Source: Pseudonocardia terrae
Lineage (GTDB): Bacteria; Actinomycetota; Actinomycetes; Mycobacteriales; Pseudonocardiaceae
Assembly: GCF_021343995.1 (NCBI RefSeq)
Contig: NZ_JAJTTE010000023.1
Location: 44,262-108,261 of the forward strand
Direction: 5' to 3'
Length of the DNA: 64,000 bases
Numbering within the stretch: the first letter of the stretch is position 1; every line of letters begins with the position of its first letter. Under the pieces are notes generated by a model. That model was given only the letters and a program-made list of their open reading frames with translations. It made no database searches and was not told the DNA's origin. Positions 35,926 through 44,329 of this stretch are shown here, piece after piece. A program made the translations under genes and the position numbers.

Positions 35926-37317
35926 TCAGCCGATGGTGATCGGTCCGAGGCCGGGCAGCAGCGGCGGCAGCTGGATCGGCGGCAGGAGGCCGCCCCCGCC
36001 GCCGCTCGGCGGGTTGGACGAGCTCTGCTTCGTGCTGCTGGACTTCTCCGAGCCGCTGGTCGTGGTGCTCGTCGCGCCGGCGTCGCCGGTGCTCGGGAGG
36101 ACGCCCTCCGGGAGCAGCCCGTTCCGGGACGTGCCCGGGCCGGTCGACGGCTGCGGCCCGGTGCTGTCCGACGGCGCGGCCGGGCTGGTGCGCGCGGACT
36201 GCGGGCTGCCGTTCGGGATCTGCTCGTCGACCGTGCCGCCACCCTGGCCGGCGTTCGAGGCGACCGGCACGCAGGTGCCGGTGGCCGGGATCGGGCCGAG
36301 GTCGTCGACGCCGTCGCTGACCTCGCTGCAGCCCATCCGGGCCCGCAGGGCCGCGGCCCGCTCCGACATGCGCTCCAGCAGGCGCGCCGACCGGTCGGCA
36401 CCGGGGACGTCGCCGCCCGAGGTCCGCAGGGCCTCGACGGCCTTCGCCTGCTTCTGGGCCCACGCGTCGAGGTCGCCGAGCCCGGTGTCGGTCGGCGGCT
36501 GTGCGCCGGACAGCATCATCCGCGAACCCTCGCTGGCCGCGTCGTCGAACGCGGTGAGCGCGGCCTCGTAGGTGGTCGCGTCGGGCGTGCGGCCGGCCTG
36601 CTGCAGCGCCCGCACCTCGTCGAGCCGGGTCGCGGCCAGGTCGAGCTGGCGCCGGGCCTTGGCCCCGTCGCCGAAGGTGAAGGCGGTGCCGGTGGACTCC
36701 GTGGCGAGCTTGACCGCGTAGAGGCTGTCGCCCGGCAGCGCGTCGCGGCTCATCATCGCGGTGCCGCCGGCGAGCGCCACCAGCGCGAGCGCCGCGGCGC
36801 CGCCGACCAGGGCGACCCGCTTCCGCAGGCTCGGTCGCCGCCCGCCCGGACCGCGGGAGCCGCCGGCGCGGCCCGGGTTGTCCGGGTGATCGGCGGGGAG
36901 CACGTGCCGCGCGCCCCGCTTCGACCGCCGGGAGCCGGCACCGGCCGTGCCGTTCGCCGCCGCGACCGTGCGCTCACCGGAGGAGCCGGAGCGGGTCGCG
37001 CCCTCGGGACCCTCCGGCCGCAGCGCGGCGGTGAGGTCGGTGGTCTGCTCCAGCGCGTCGGCCCGGACCGGCTCGATCCGGGTGGTCCGCTCGGTGGCGG
37101 ACTCCTCCGGGGCGCCCCACTCCTTCTCCAGTGCGGCGAAGAAGTCGGCGCGCATGCGCGCCGCGGTCTCGTCGTCCGGGCTCAGGTCGGTACGGCTGCG
37201 ATCGAGCGCGGCCGCGAGGGCCACCTCGTGCTCCAGGTCGTCGTCCGGCGCGAAACGGGGGTCGAGATGTTCCTCGTCCCACCACTCGTCGTCCGAGCCC
37301 CATCGTCCCGCGGGCAT
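35926..37317 (-). CDS. DUF5667 single-pass membrane protein, probable anti-sigma factor
   Basis: A ~463-residue protein. The first ~165 residues are cytoplasmic (helical LEHEVALAAALDRSRTDLSP region, then disordered basic sequence), a membrane helix lies at ~170-190 (VALVGGAAALALVALAGGTA), and the outer part opens with ALPGDSLYAVKLATEST, the DUF5667 hallmark. The Ser/Pro/Thr-rich tail ends LPGLGPITIG. It lies directly downstream of a BldN-like ECF sigma gene in the same direction, as rsbN follows bldN in Streptomyces, so it probably holds that sigma factor at the membrane. The ATG at 37317 follows GAGGAC; GTG at 37332 is an alternative. Interaction is inferred from gene order. Confidence 0.78.
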   Translation of the reverse strand: MPAGRWGSDDEWWDEEHLDPRFAPDDDLEHEVALAAALDRSRTDLSPDDETAARMRADFFAALEKEWGAPEESATERTTRIEPVRADALEQTTDLTAALRPEGPEGATRSGSSGERTVAAANGTAGAGSRRSKRGARHVLPADHPDNPGRAGGSRGPGGRRPSLRKRVALVGGAAALALVALAGGTAMMSRDALPGDSLYAVKLATESTGTAFTFGDGAKARRQLDLAATRLDEVRALQQAGRTPDATTYEAALTAFDDAASEGSRMMLSGAQPPTDTGLGDLDAWAQKQAKAVEALRTSGGDVPGADRSARLLERMSERAAALRARMGCSEVSDGVDDLGPIPATGTCVPVASNAGQGGGTVDEQIPNGSPQSARTSPAAPSDSTGPQPSTGPGTSRNGLLPEGVLPSTGDAGATSTTTSGSEKSSSTKQSSSNPPSGGGGGLLPPIQLPPLLPGLGPITIG

Positions 37318-37510
37318 GTTCGCCGTCCTCACTGCATCCCTGCACTGTTCGTCAGCGTCCGGCCCGATCGGGGCCTCGCGCTCTGCCGACGTTCACCCAC
37401 ACAACGAGACGGGCGGTCGTCGGTTACGGCACAAGGACCGTTCACCGATTGGTGTGGCTCACTCGTCGCATCCGTAACGACAAGCATGTAGTTCGCGATA
37501 TAGGCGCCGT

Positions 37511-38443
37511 TCACCGCAACCCCTCGGGGAGGAGCTGCGCCAGGCGGCGGACGGCACGGTGCTGCAGCGCCTTGACCGCGCCCTCGGCCCGGTTCATCCG
37601 CTGCGCGGTCTCGGCGACCGACAGGCCCTGCAGGAACCGCATGCGGATGCAGTCCTGCTGGTCGGGGTTGAGCTTCTCGATCGCCTTGAGCAGCTCGGAG
37701 TTCGTGGCGTTCTCGATGACCTGCTGCTCGGGCCCGTGCGTGCTCGGGGAGTGCTCGACCATGTCGGCCGTCGTCGACTCGAGCCGGTACCGGCTGGACT
37801 TGACGTGGTCGAAGATCAGGTTGCGGGCGATCGTGACGAACCAGGCGCCGATGTCGCGGCCCTGGTAGCTCACCGAGCCGATCCGGCGCAGCGCGCGCAG
37901 GAACGTCTCCTGGGTGAGGTCCTCGGCCAGCGTGCGGTCGCCGAGCCGGAACAGCACATACCGGAAGACGACCTCGTGGTAGCGCGCGTACAGCTCCTTG
38001 AAGGCGTTCTGGTCGCCCGCCTGGCAGGCCTTGACCAGGGTCCAGGAGCCGCCGCCGTCGGCCTCGGCGTCCGGGCGGGGCTCGGCCCCCGCCGGGCCGG
38101 GCCCGGGCTCGGGCGACCGGGGCGGCGGGCCCGCGGGTGGACCCGACGGCGGCGGACCCGCCGGCGGCGGGACGGCGTGGGGACGGGCGACGGGGGGAGC
38201 TGTCACGGGCGCCTGCTGTCGGGTCGGCCGGCCGGCCGTGGTCCGGCCGTCGGCCGGGGCGGTCGGGTCGGGCGCGGACGGGGGAGCGGCGGCGGGTGCC
38301 GGTCGGTGGGTCGTCGAGCCGCCGGACCGGGCCTGTCGGGGCAGGTCGGACCAGGAGGACGGGGTCGTGCCCGCACCGTTCGGGTGCGACGGCGCGAACC
38401 GCTCCGTGGGGAGCAGCCCGTCGGGACGCATCGAGGAGGTCAT
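37511..38443 (-). CDS. ECF RNA polymerase sigma factor, BldN-like
   Basis: A ~310-residue sigma-70 family protein. About 130 Pro/Ala-rich residues come first, an N-terminal extension of the kind BldN has. Region 2 follows (WTLVKACQAGDQNAFKELYA, then LGDRTLAEDLTQETFLRALR, ~145-205) and region 4 (ATNSELLKAIEKLNPDQQDC, MRFLQGLSVAETAQRMNRAE, then VKALQHRAVRRLAQLL, ~245-305). It would direct RNA polymerase to a small regulon, in Streptomyces one for aerial development. The ATG at 38443 is chosen; the frame is open further upstream in non-conserved sequence. The DUF5667 membrane gene downstream (193 bp) is its likely anti-sigma partner. Confidence 0.88.
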   Translation of the reverse strand: MTSSMRPDGLLPTERFAPSHPNGAGTTPSSWSDLPRQARSGGSTTHRPAPAAAPPSAPDPTAPADGRTTAGRPTRQQAPVTAPPVARPHAVPPPAGPPPSGPPAGPPPRSPEPGPGPAGAEPRPDAEADGGGSWTLVKACQAGDQNAFKELYARYHEVVFRYVLFRLGDRTLAEDLTQETFLRALRRIGSVSYQGRDIGAWFVTIARNLIFDHVKSSRYRLESTTADMVEHSPSTHGPEQQVIENATNSELLKAIEKLNPDQQDCIRMRFLQGLSVAETAQRMNRAEGAVKALQHRAVRRLAQLLPEGLR

Positions 38444-38803
38444 GAAGCCCGGTGCACCCGGTGTCGGACAGGGCAGCGCGGAAGGACCCGCGGTGCGCTG
38501 GCAACAGGCTGCATGCCACTCCCTTGGGTGAGAACTCGTGCCGAACCCGACGGTCCGGCGTTGGCAGGTTGTGGGGGCGGACTCTAGGGCAGCCGTCCGG
38601 CGCCCAGACGGGTGCCACCGCTCGCCGAATGCCTTATCCGGTGAGCGGACGATCACGCGCGGTCAACGTGGTCGTGGCGCAGCGTGTTCGGTCGACGCGC
38701 CGTATGGCGGCGTGTCGCCCTGCCGTCGGGCGCACGGGGGTTGCGCTCGGCCGGAGTTCACGTCACGCGCGGGTGTGTGTCCCCGGTCTGCCAGACTCGG
38801 CGC
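38444..38803 (+). other. Divergent intergenic region
   Basis: These 360 bp separate the sigma factor (minus) from the acyl-CoA ligase (plus). A CAGACT box (38792-38797) lies 6 nt before the ligase GTG and may give a leaderless transcript. I see no conserved gene or RNA in the rest, though a sigma-factor promoter and its operator must lie here. Confidence 0.4.
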
Positions 38804-40378
38804 GTGCAGCCCTCTCCCAGCCAGAGCCCCGGCACCGGGTCCGACGCGGTCGCGCACCTGGGTGAGCTGGTCCGGCGGGCGGCGCGCCGCGAGCCCGGTC
38901 AGCCCGCGGTCGTCGACGTCACCGCCGGCCGCACGCTGACCTGGGCGGAGCTCGACACCGCCGCCGACGCGGAGGCCGCCCGGCTCGCCGCGGCCGGGAT
39001 CGCCGCCGGCGACCGGGTCGTGCTGGTGCTGCCCAACGGCGCGGGCTTCTGCGTCGCCCTGTTCGGCGTGCTGCGCGCCGGGGCGATCGCCGTCCCCGTC
39101 GGCCAGCGGTCGGTGACCCGCGAGGTCGCCGTGATCCTCGAGGACGCCCGGCCCGCCGCCGTCGTCACCGACGCGGGGGTCGCCGCCGACGCCGCGCGCG
39201 CGGCCGGCGTGCCGGTCCTGGCCCCGCCCCCCGCCGAGCCGGAGCCCGCCGGTCCGCCGCCCGAGGCGCCGGGCGGCGAGGCGCTCGCGCTGCTCATCTA
39301 CACGTCCGGCACCACGGGCCGCCCGCGCGGCGTCCAGCTCTCGCACCGCGCGCTGCTGGCCAACCGCGCGCAGACCGCCGCGCTGCGCCCCGCGCCGGTC
39401 ACCCCGGCCGACCGGGTCCTGCTCGCGCTGCCGCTCTTCCACAGCTTCGGCCTGGCCGCGGGCCTGCTGCAGGTCTGCTGGGCCGGCGCGACCGCCGTGC
39501 TCACCGCGCGGTTCGACGCCGCGGCCACACCCGGCATCCTGCGCGACCACCGGGTCAGCGCGCTGGCCGGCGTCCCGTCGCTCTACCGGGCCCTGCTCGA
39601 CGTCCCGGCCGAGGACCTGCGCGGCGCCCTGGAGGGTGTGCGGATCTGCACCGCCGGCGGCGCCCCGCTGCCCCCGGCCTGGCACACCGCGTTCCGGGAG
39701 GCCACCGGGATGGAGGTGCTGGAGGGCTACGGGCTGTCCGAGGCGGGTCCCGTCGTCACCTGCAACGTGCCCGGGCGCAGCAAGCCGGGTTCGGTCGGCC
39801 GGCCGATCCCGGGCGTCGAGCTGCGGCTGGTCGACGCCGAGGGCGAGCCGCTCGCCGGGCGCACCGCCGAGGAGGGCGAGGAGGGGGACGCGGCCGACGT
39901 CTTCTCCGACCCTGAGGAGGACACCGGGATGGTCGCGCTGCGCGGCCCCAACCTCTTCTCCGGCTACTGGCCCAGCGGCGAGGGCGGGCCCGACGCCGAG
40001 GGCTGGTTCCGCACCGCCGACGTCGGGTTCCTCGACGCGGACGGCGACCTGCACCTGGTGGACCGGTCGACGGACCTCGTGATCGTCAACGGGTTCAACG
40101 TCTACCCCCGCGAGGTCGAGGAGGTCCTCGCGGGGATGGCGGAGGTGGCCGAGGTGGCGGTCGTGGGAGTGCCGGACGACCGGACGGGCGCCGCGGTCAA
40201 GGCCGTGATCGTGCCCGCGCCCGGCACCGGTCCGGACGCCGACGCGGTCCGGGAGTACTGCGCGACCCGGCTGGCCCGCTTCAAGCAGCCGACCGTGATC
40301 GCGTTCGTCGACGAGCTGCCGCGCACGCCGACCGGCAAGATCGCCCGGCGGGTGCTGGCGGAGACGGGGACGGCATGA
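38804..40378 (+). CDS. AMP-dependent acyl-CoA synthetase/ligase
   Basis: A 524-residue adenylate-forming enzyme. Motifs in order: the P-loop-like LLIYTSGTTGRPRGVQ (~165-180), FHSFGLAAGLLQVCW, LEGYGLSEAGPVVTC (~306-320), GWFRTADVGFLDADGDLHLV (~400), and the hinge plus C-terminal Lys in VNGFNVYPREVEEVL and PRTPTGKIARRVL (~508-520). It activates a carboxylic acid as an acyl-AMP and transfers it to CoA. The acid cannot be told from sequence; a fatty or aromatic acid is likely. GTG 38804 is the probable start, with the CAGACT box 6 nt upstream. The last codons overlap the glutaredoxin start by 4 bp. Confidence 0.9.
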   Translation: MQPSPSQSPGTGSDAVAHLGELVRRAARREPGQPAVVDVTAGRTLTWAELDTAADAEAARLAAAGIAAGDRVVLVLPNGAGFCVALFGVLRAGAIAVPVGQRSVTREVAVILEDARPAAVVTDAGVAADAARAAGVPVLAPPPAEPEPAGPPPEAPGGEALALLIYTSGTTGRPRGVQLSHRALLANRAQTAALRPAPVTPADRVLLALPLFHSFGLAAGLLQVCWAGATAVLTARFDAAATPGILRDHRVSALAGVPSLYRALLDVPAEDLRGALEGVRICTAGGAPLPPAWHTAFREATGMEVLEGYGLSEAGPVVTCNVPGRSKPGSVGRPIPGVELRLVDAEGEPLAGRTAEEGEEGDAADVFSDPEEDTGMVALRGPNLFSGYWPSGEGGPDAEGWFRTADVGFLDADGDLHLVDRSTDLVIVNGFNVYPREVEEVLAGMAEVAEVAVVGVPDDRTGAAVKAVIVPAPGTGPDADAVREYCATRLARFKQPTVIAFVDELPRTPTGKIARRVLAETGTA

Positions 40379-40614
40379 GCCGGACGGTCACCCTGCTGAG
40401 CAGGGCCAACTGCCACCTGTGCGAGGTCGCGGAGGCGGACGTCGCGCGGATCTGCGGCGAGCTGGGCGTGGCCTGGCGCACCGAGGACGTCGACGCCGAC
40501 CCGGAGCTGCGCGCCGAGTACGGCGACATGGTCCCGGTGATCCTCATCGACGGGAAGCAGCACGGCTACTACCGGGTCGAGGAGGAGCGGTTCCGCAGGG
40601 CCCTCGCCGGCTGA
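40375..40614 (+). CDS. Glutaredoxin-family thiol-disulfide protein (Rv0508-like)
   Basis: A 79-residue thioredoxin-fold protein. The redox site CHLC lies at residues 13-16 (LLSRANCHLCEVAE), and the cis-Pro segment reads DMVPVILIDGKQHGYYRVEE. It is the short DUF836-like glutaredoxin found upstream of hemA in actinobacteria (Rv0508). It may reduce mixed disulfides with mycothiol or a thioredoxin reductase, but its partner is unknown. ATG 40375 overlaps the ligase stop (ATGA). A 41-bp repeat array follows. Confidence 0.87.
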   Translation: MSRTVTLLSRANCHLCEVAEADVARICGELGVAWRTEDVDADPELRAEYGDMVPVILIDGKQHGYYRVEEERFRRALAG

Positions 40615-40646
40615 TCTCGGCCGCGTCCGCAGCGAGCATCCACAAT

Positions 40647-40851
40647 GCGTCCAGGAGCTGCTCCCGGGCGCGGTATGGCTCCATAACGCGTTGAGGAGCT
40701 GCTCCCTGGCGCGGTATGGCTCCATAACGCGTCCAGGAGCTGCTCCCCGGCGCGGTATGGCTCCATAGCGCGTCCAGGAGCCGCTTCCTGACACGTCATG
40801 GATCCGTAACGCCTTCGGCAGCAGCTCTCGGGAGCAGTATGGATCCATGAT
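40647..40851 (+). repeat. Five 41-bp tandem repeats with a palindromic core (array A)
   Basis: Units begin at 40647, 40688, 40729, 40770 and 40811, all exactly 41 bp. The first three are nearly identical, the last two are diverged. The core GTATGGCTCCATAAC (GTATGGATCCAT in unit 5) is the best-conserved part, with an ATGG.TCCAT palindrome; the other half reads roughly CAGGAGCTGCTCC, itself a small palindrome. The same period and core recur at 55477. It lies between glutaredoxin and the molybdopterin oxidoreductase. No coding role. Confidence 0.9.
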
Positions 40852-40884
40852 GCGGGCGAACCTCCGGGGCTCCGGGGGCGAACC

Positions 40885-42462
40885 ATGGACGTGAGCCGCA
40901 CCTTCGCCCGTCCCGCCGCCCCGGTCCTGTCGCGTCCCGTCGCCGCCGCGGTCGCGGTGCTCGCCGTCGGCGCGGCGCTCGGGGCGGGGCAGCTCGTCGC
41001 CGGGCTGCTGTCGCCCACGTCGTCGCCCTACCTCGCCGTCGGGGACGCCGTGATCCGCGTGGCGCCGCCGCCCCTCGTCGAGTTCGCCAAATCGGCGTTC
41101 GGCACCGCGGACAAGCCGGTCCTGCTCGCCGGGATGGGCGTGGTGCTGCTGCTGGTCGCGGCGGCGGCCGGGCTCGCGTCGCGCCGCTCCTCGGTGCCGG
41201 CGCAGGTCGTCGTCGGGGTGCTGGGGGTGGCGGGGATCGCCGCCGTCGTCCTCGGCCCGGCGTTCACCGCCACCGACCTGCTCGCGCCGGTCGTCGCGGC
41301 CGGCGTGGGCCTGTGGGTGGTCCGCGCCCTGCACCGGCTCGCCCTCGCCGCGGCGGCCGCGCCCGAGGCGCCGGGCGTTCGTGGCCTGCCGCGGCGGACC
41401 GTGCTGCTCGGCGCGACGGCGGCGGTCGGGGTCGGGGCGCTGGCGGCCGGCGGGATCGGCGTGGCGGTCGGACGCGGGACCATCGACTCGCGGGCCCGAC
41501 TCACCCAGCGACTCACCGCGGCGACCGTCACCCGCGAGGCCCCGCTGCCGGCCGGCACGGACTTCGCCGCCGAGCTCGGCACCACCCGGTTCCTCACGCC
41601 GAACCCGGAGTTCTACCGGATCGACACCGCCCTGCGGGTGCCGCAGCTGCGCGCCGAGGACTGGCGCCTGCGCGTGCACGGGCGGGTGGCGCGCGAACTG
41701 AGCCTGACCGTCGACGACCTCCTCGCCCGCCCGCTCGTCGAGCGGACGATCACGATGACCTGTGTGTCCAACGAGGTCGGCGGCGACCTCATCTCCACCG
41801 CGCGCTTCGTCGGCGTCGAGCTGGCCGACGTGATCCGCGAGGCGGGCCCGCAGCCCGGCGCCGACCAGGTCTTCTCCACCAGCACGGACGGCTGGACGGC
41901 CGGCACCCCCACGGACGTGATCCTGGAGCCGGGGCGCGGCGCGCTGCTGGCGCTCGGCATGAACGGCGAGGCGCTGCCCGCCGAGCACGGCTTCCCGGTG
42001 CGGATGGTCGTGCCCGGGCTCTACGGCTACGTCTCGGCCACCAAGTGGGTCACCGACCTCGAGCTCGCCTCGTTCTCCGCCCGCGACTCGTACTGGGTGC
42101 AGCGCGGCTGGGGCGAGCGGGGGCCGATCAAGACCGAGTGCCGCATCGACCTGCCCCGCGGGTTCTCCCGGGTGCCGGCCGGGCGCGTCACCGTCGCCGG
42201 CATCGCGTGGTCGCAGCCGCGCGGGATCTCGCGGGTCGAGATCAGCGTCGACGGCGGTCCGTGGGCCCCGGCGGAGCTGGCCGCGGAGGTCGGCGGGGAC
42301 ACCTGGCGGATGTGGCGGGGCACCGTCGACGTCGGGCCGGGCAGCCACACCGTGCGCGCCCGGGCGACCGACGGGCTGGGCAACCTGCAGACCGAGGAAC
42401 GGGCCGACGTGCTGCCGGACGGCGCCACGGGCTGGCCGGCGATGATCTTCTCCGCGACCTGA
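40885..42462 (+). CDS. Membrane-anchored molybdopterin-dependent oxidoreductase (sulfite oxidase family)
   Basis: A 525-residue protein. Four membrane helices fill residues ~15-150, then a short RRTVLLGATAAVGVGALAAGG segment leads into a sulfite-oxidase-type Mo domain: PNPEFYRIDTALRVPQL (~240), TITMTCVSNEVGGDL with the Mo-ligand Cys at residue 293, GMNGEALPAEHGFPVRMVVP and GYVSATKWVTDLEL. The C-terminal domain (VAGIAWSQPRGISRVEISVD, ~430-515) is the Mo-Co dimerisation fold. It resembles YedY/MsrP and plant-type enzymes; the substrate is probably a sulfoxide or sulfite on the cell surface. It follows a repeat array and has its own transcription. Confidence 0.87.
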   Translation: MDVSRTFARPAAPVLSRPVAAAVAVLAVGAALGAGQLVAGLLSPTSSPYLAVGDAVIRVAPPPLVEFAKSAFGTADKPVLLAGMGVVLLLVAAAAGLASRRSSVPAQVVVGVLGVAGIAAVVLGPAFTATDLLAPVVAAGVGLWVVRALHRLALAAAAAPEAPGVRGLPRRTVLLGATAAVGVGALAAGGIGVAVGRGTIDSRARLTQRLTAATVTREAPLPAGTDFAAELGTTRFLTPNPEFYRIDTALRVPQLRAEDWRLRVHGRVARELSLTVDDLLARPLVERTITMTCVSNEVGGDLISTARFVGVELADVIREAGPQPGADQVFSTSTDGWTAGTPTDVILEPGRGALLALGMNGEALPAEHGFPVRMVVPGLYGYVSATKWVTDLELASFSARDSYWVQRGWGERGPIKTECRIDLPRGFSRVPAGRVTVAGIAWSQPRGISRVEISVDGGPWAPAELAAEVGGDTWRMWRGTVDVGPGSHTVRARATDGLGNLQTEERADVLPDGATGWPAMIFSAT

Positions 42463-42555
42463 CCGGGCGGCCGAGACCTGATCGTGATCTCGCCGGACGG
42501 GCGCGCCGGCGGCGGACACGTTAGGCATGGGCAGGACCCGGGAAGGAGAGATGTC

Positions 42556-43227
42556 GTGCGCAGCATCCAGCGTCTGGTCACCCTCGGAGCGGCCGTGGCC
42601 GCCGTCGTCGCCCTGGGGGCGTGTTCCAGGCCCGCCCAGGAACCGTCCACCGCGACGGACATTCCGCCGGTGCCCACCGTGGCCGCGAGCGGTCCGATGA
42701 CCCCGCCGCCCGCGCCGGGCAGCACCACCGCCGCCGACGTCTTCGGCCCGGACTGCTCGGGGCTGCCCGGCGGCGACGACCCCGGCTCGCTCTCCAGCAT
42801 GTCGCTCGCCCCGATCGCGGGCGCGATCGAGTCGAACCCGCAGCTCACCACCATGGCCGCGCTGATCGGGCGGGCGAACCTCACCGAGACGCTCAACGCC
42901 GCGCCCGGGATCACGCTCTTCGCGCCGACCAACAACGCCTTCGACAAGCTCCCGCCGGACCAGCTCGCCGCGCTGCAGGCCGACCCGGCCAAGCTCGCGA
43001 CCGTGATGCAGTACCACGCCTCCGGCACCCGACAGACGGCCGACGAGCTGCGGAGGGCCGGTTCGTCGACCGAGCTCGCGGGCGGCACGGTGCAGATCGG
43101 CGGGTCGGGCGACCAGATGACCGTCTCCGGTGGCTCCGGCACGTCGGCGAACGTCCTGTGCGGGAACATCCCGACCGGCAACGGGACCCTCTTCATGATC
43201 GACTCGGTGCTCCTGCCGCAGAGCTGA
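42556..43227 (+). CDS. Fasciclin-domain lipoprotein
   Basis: A 223-residue secreted protein. A hydrophobic signal ends in the lipobox LGAC (~residues 18-21), so it is probably lipid-anchored. A Pro/Thr-rich linker follows and then one FAS1 domain (NPQLTTMAALIGRANLTETL, TLFAPTNNAFDKLPPDQLAAL, YHASGTRQT, and a closing NGTLFMIDSVLLPQ). FAS1 domains act in adhesion; relatives such as MPT70/MPT83 are mycobacterial cell-surface antigens. GTG 42556 follows GGAAGGAGAG. It is on the same strand as the oxidoreductase, 93 bp downstream, and may share its transcript. Confidence 0.88.
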   Translation: MRSIQRLVTLGAAVAAVVALGACSRPAQEPSTATDIPPVPTVAASGPMTPPPAPGSTTAADVFGPDCSGLPGGDDPGSLSSMSLAPIAGAIESNPQLTTMAALIGRANLTETLNAAPGITLFAPTNNAFDKLPPDQLAALQADPAKLATVMQYHASGTRQTADELRRAGSSTELAGGTVQIGGSGDQMTVSGGSGTSANVLCGNIPTGNGTLFMIDSVLLPQS

Positions 43228-43372
43228 TCCGTTCCCCGGGCCGTCACCTCCCCGGACGTGTCGTCCGACACGTGCGAGGAGGCGGGGCACGGTGAACGGC
43301 CGGTCCCGGACGACCACCGGTCCGCGCGCAGCGAGCGCGCCCGGAGCACGTCCCGGACCAAGATCGCAACTT

Positions 43373-43388
43373 TGTGCACGCGTTCACG
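43373..43388 (+). promoter_or_regulatory. Rex operator (ROP) with promoter for rex-hemACD
   Basis: TGTGCACGCGTTCACG matches the Streptomyces Rex operator TGTGAACGCGTTCACA at 14 of 16 positions. It lies 6 bp upstream of a -10 hexamer TACCGT (43395-43400), so bound Rex would cover the -35 region. The transcript would have a ~120-nt leader before rex. When NADH is high Rex leaves the site, so rex and the haem genes behind it would be induced under low oxygen. Confidence 0.82.
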
Positions 43389-43525
43389 AGCGACTACCGT
43401 GGACGGGCGTCGCCACCGAACGACCCGATCGGCCCCCGTCCGATCGGGCAGCGCCGGTCGCGCAGGCCGCCGCCGTCCCGGCCGCGGCCCCATCACGACG
43501 AGTACGACGCCCGAGGAGCCGCCGC

Positions 43526-44329
43526 GTGACGTTGCCGCCGCAGGCCGACTCCTCGACCGCCGAGACCCCTGCGACCCCCGAGACGCCGGACACCCCCGAG
43601 AACTCGTCGGGCCGCGCGCTGAAGGCCATCCCGGAGGCGACGGTCACACGGCTCGCGGTCTACCTGCGGGTGCTCGGTCAGCTCGCCGAGGGCGGCGCCG
43701 AGACGGTCTCCAGCGAGGAGCTCGCGTCCGTCGCCGGCGTCAACTCGGCGAAGCTGCGCAAGGACCTCAGCCACATCGGGACCTACGGCATCCGGGGCGT
43801 CGGGTACGACGTGGCGTCGCTGCAGCACGAGCTCGAGCGGGTGCTGGGGCTCGACCACCCGCAGGCCGTGGCGCTGGTCGGCGTCGGCAACCTCGGTCAT
43901 GCGCTGGCCGGCTACAGCGGCTTCGGCGGCCGCGGGTTCCCCGTGACCGCGCTGTTCGACGTCGACCCCGACCTGGTCGGCATCGCGATCAACGGGATCG
44001 TCGTCAAGCACGTGCGCGACATCCCCACGGAGTGCCCTGCCGCGGGCGTCACGATCGGCATGATCGCGACCCCGGCGCAGGCCGCGCAGGGCGTCTGCGA
44101 CCAGCTGGTCGGCGCGGGCGTGCGCTCCATCCTCAACTTCGCCCCCACGGTCCTGCAGGTGCCCGACGAGGTGGAGGTCCGCAAGGTGGACCTCGCGGTC
44201 GAGCTGCAGGTGCTGGCCTTCCACGTCGCCGGACGTGGGAACGCCGGCACGGCGGGTATCAGCCCAGACGTCCCGGCCGTCGCCCGGGTCGTGAACGGTC
44301 GCAACGGATCGGCGGTGCCGCTCTCATGA
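43526..44329 (+). CDS. rex: Redox-sensing transcriptional repressor Rex
   Basis: A 267-residue repressor. After a Pro/Thr-rich leader (1-30) comes the winged helix ([40 protein letters not shown], ~40-100) and the Rossmann domain ([17 protein letters not shown], ~117). Rex dimers bind DNA when NAD+ dominates and release it when NADH rises. GTG 43526 with GAGGAG upstream is the probable start. The operator 138 bp upstream shows autoregulation. Its stop overlaps hemA by 4 bp (ATGA), so rex, hemA, hemC and hemD form one operon, as in Streptomyces. Confidence 0.95.
   Translation: MTLPPQADSSTAETPATPETPDTPENSSGRALKAIPEATVTRLAVYLRVLGQLAEGGAETVSSEELASVAGVNSAKLRKDLSHIGTYGIRGVGYDVASLQHELERVLGLDHPQAVALVGVGNLGHALAGYSGFGGRGFPVTALFDVDPDLVGIAINGIVVKHVRDIPTECPAAGVTIGMIATPAQAAQGVCDQLVGAGVRSILNFAPTVLQVPDEVEVRKVDLAVELQVLAFHVAGRGNAGTAGISPDVPAVARVVNGRNGSAVPLS

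Noticed and set aside
40647..40851. CRISPR array
   Set aside because: Units are alike over most of their length with no unique spacers, the core is only ~17 bp, and no cas genes are in the window. The same holds for 55477-55697.
40102..43317. Very long open frame of over 1000 codons on the minus strand
   Set aside because: It runs antisense to the acyl-CoA ligase, glutaredoxin, molybdopterin oxidoreductase and fasciclin genes, which have clear motifs. Long antisense frames are expected in such GC-rich DNA.
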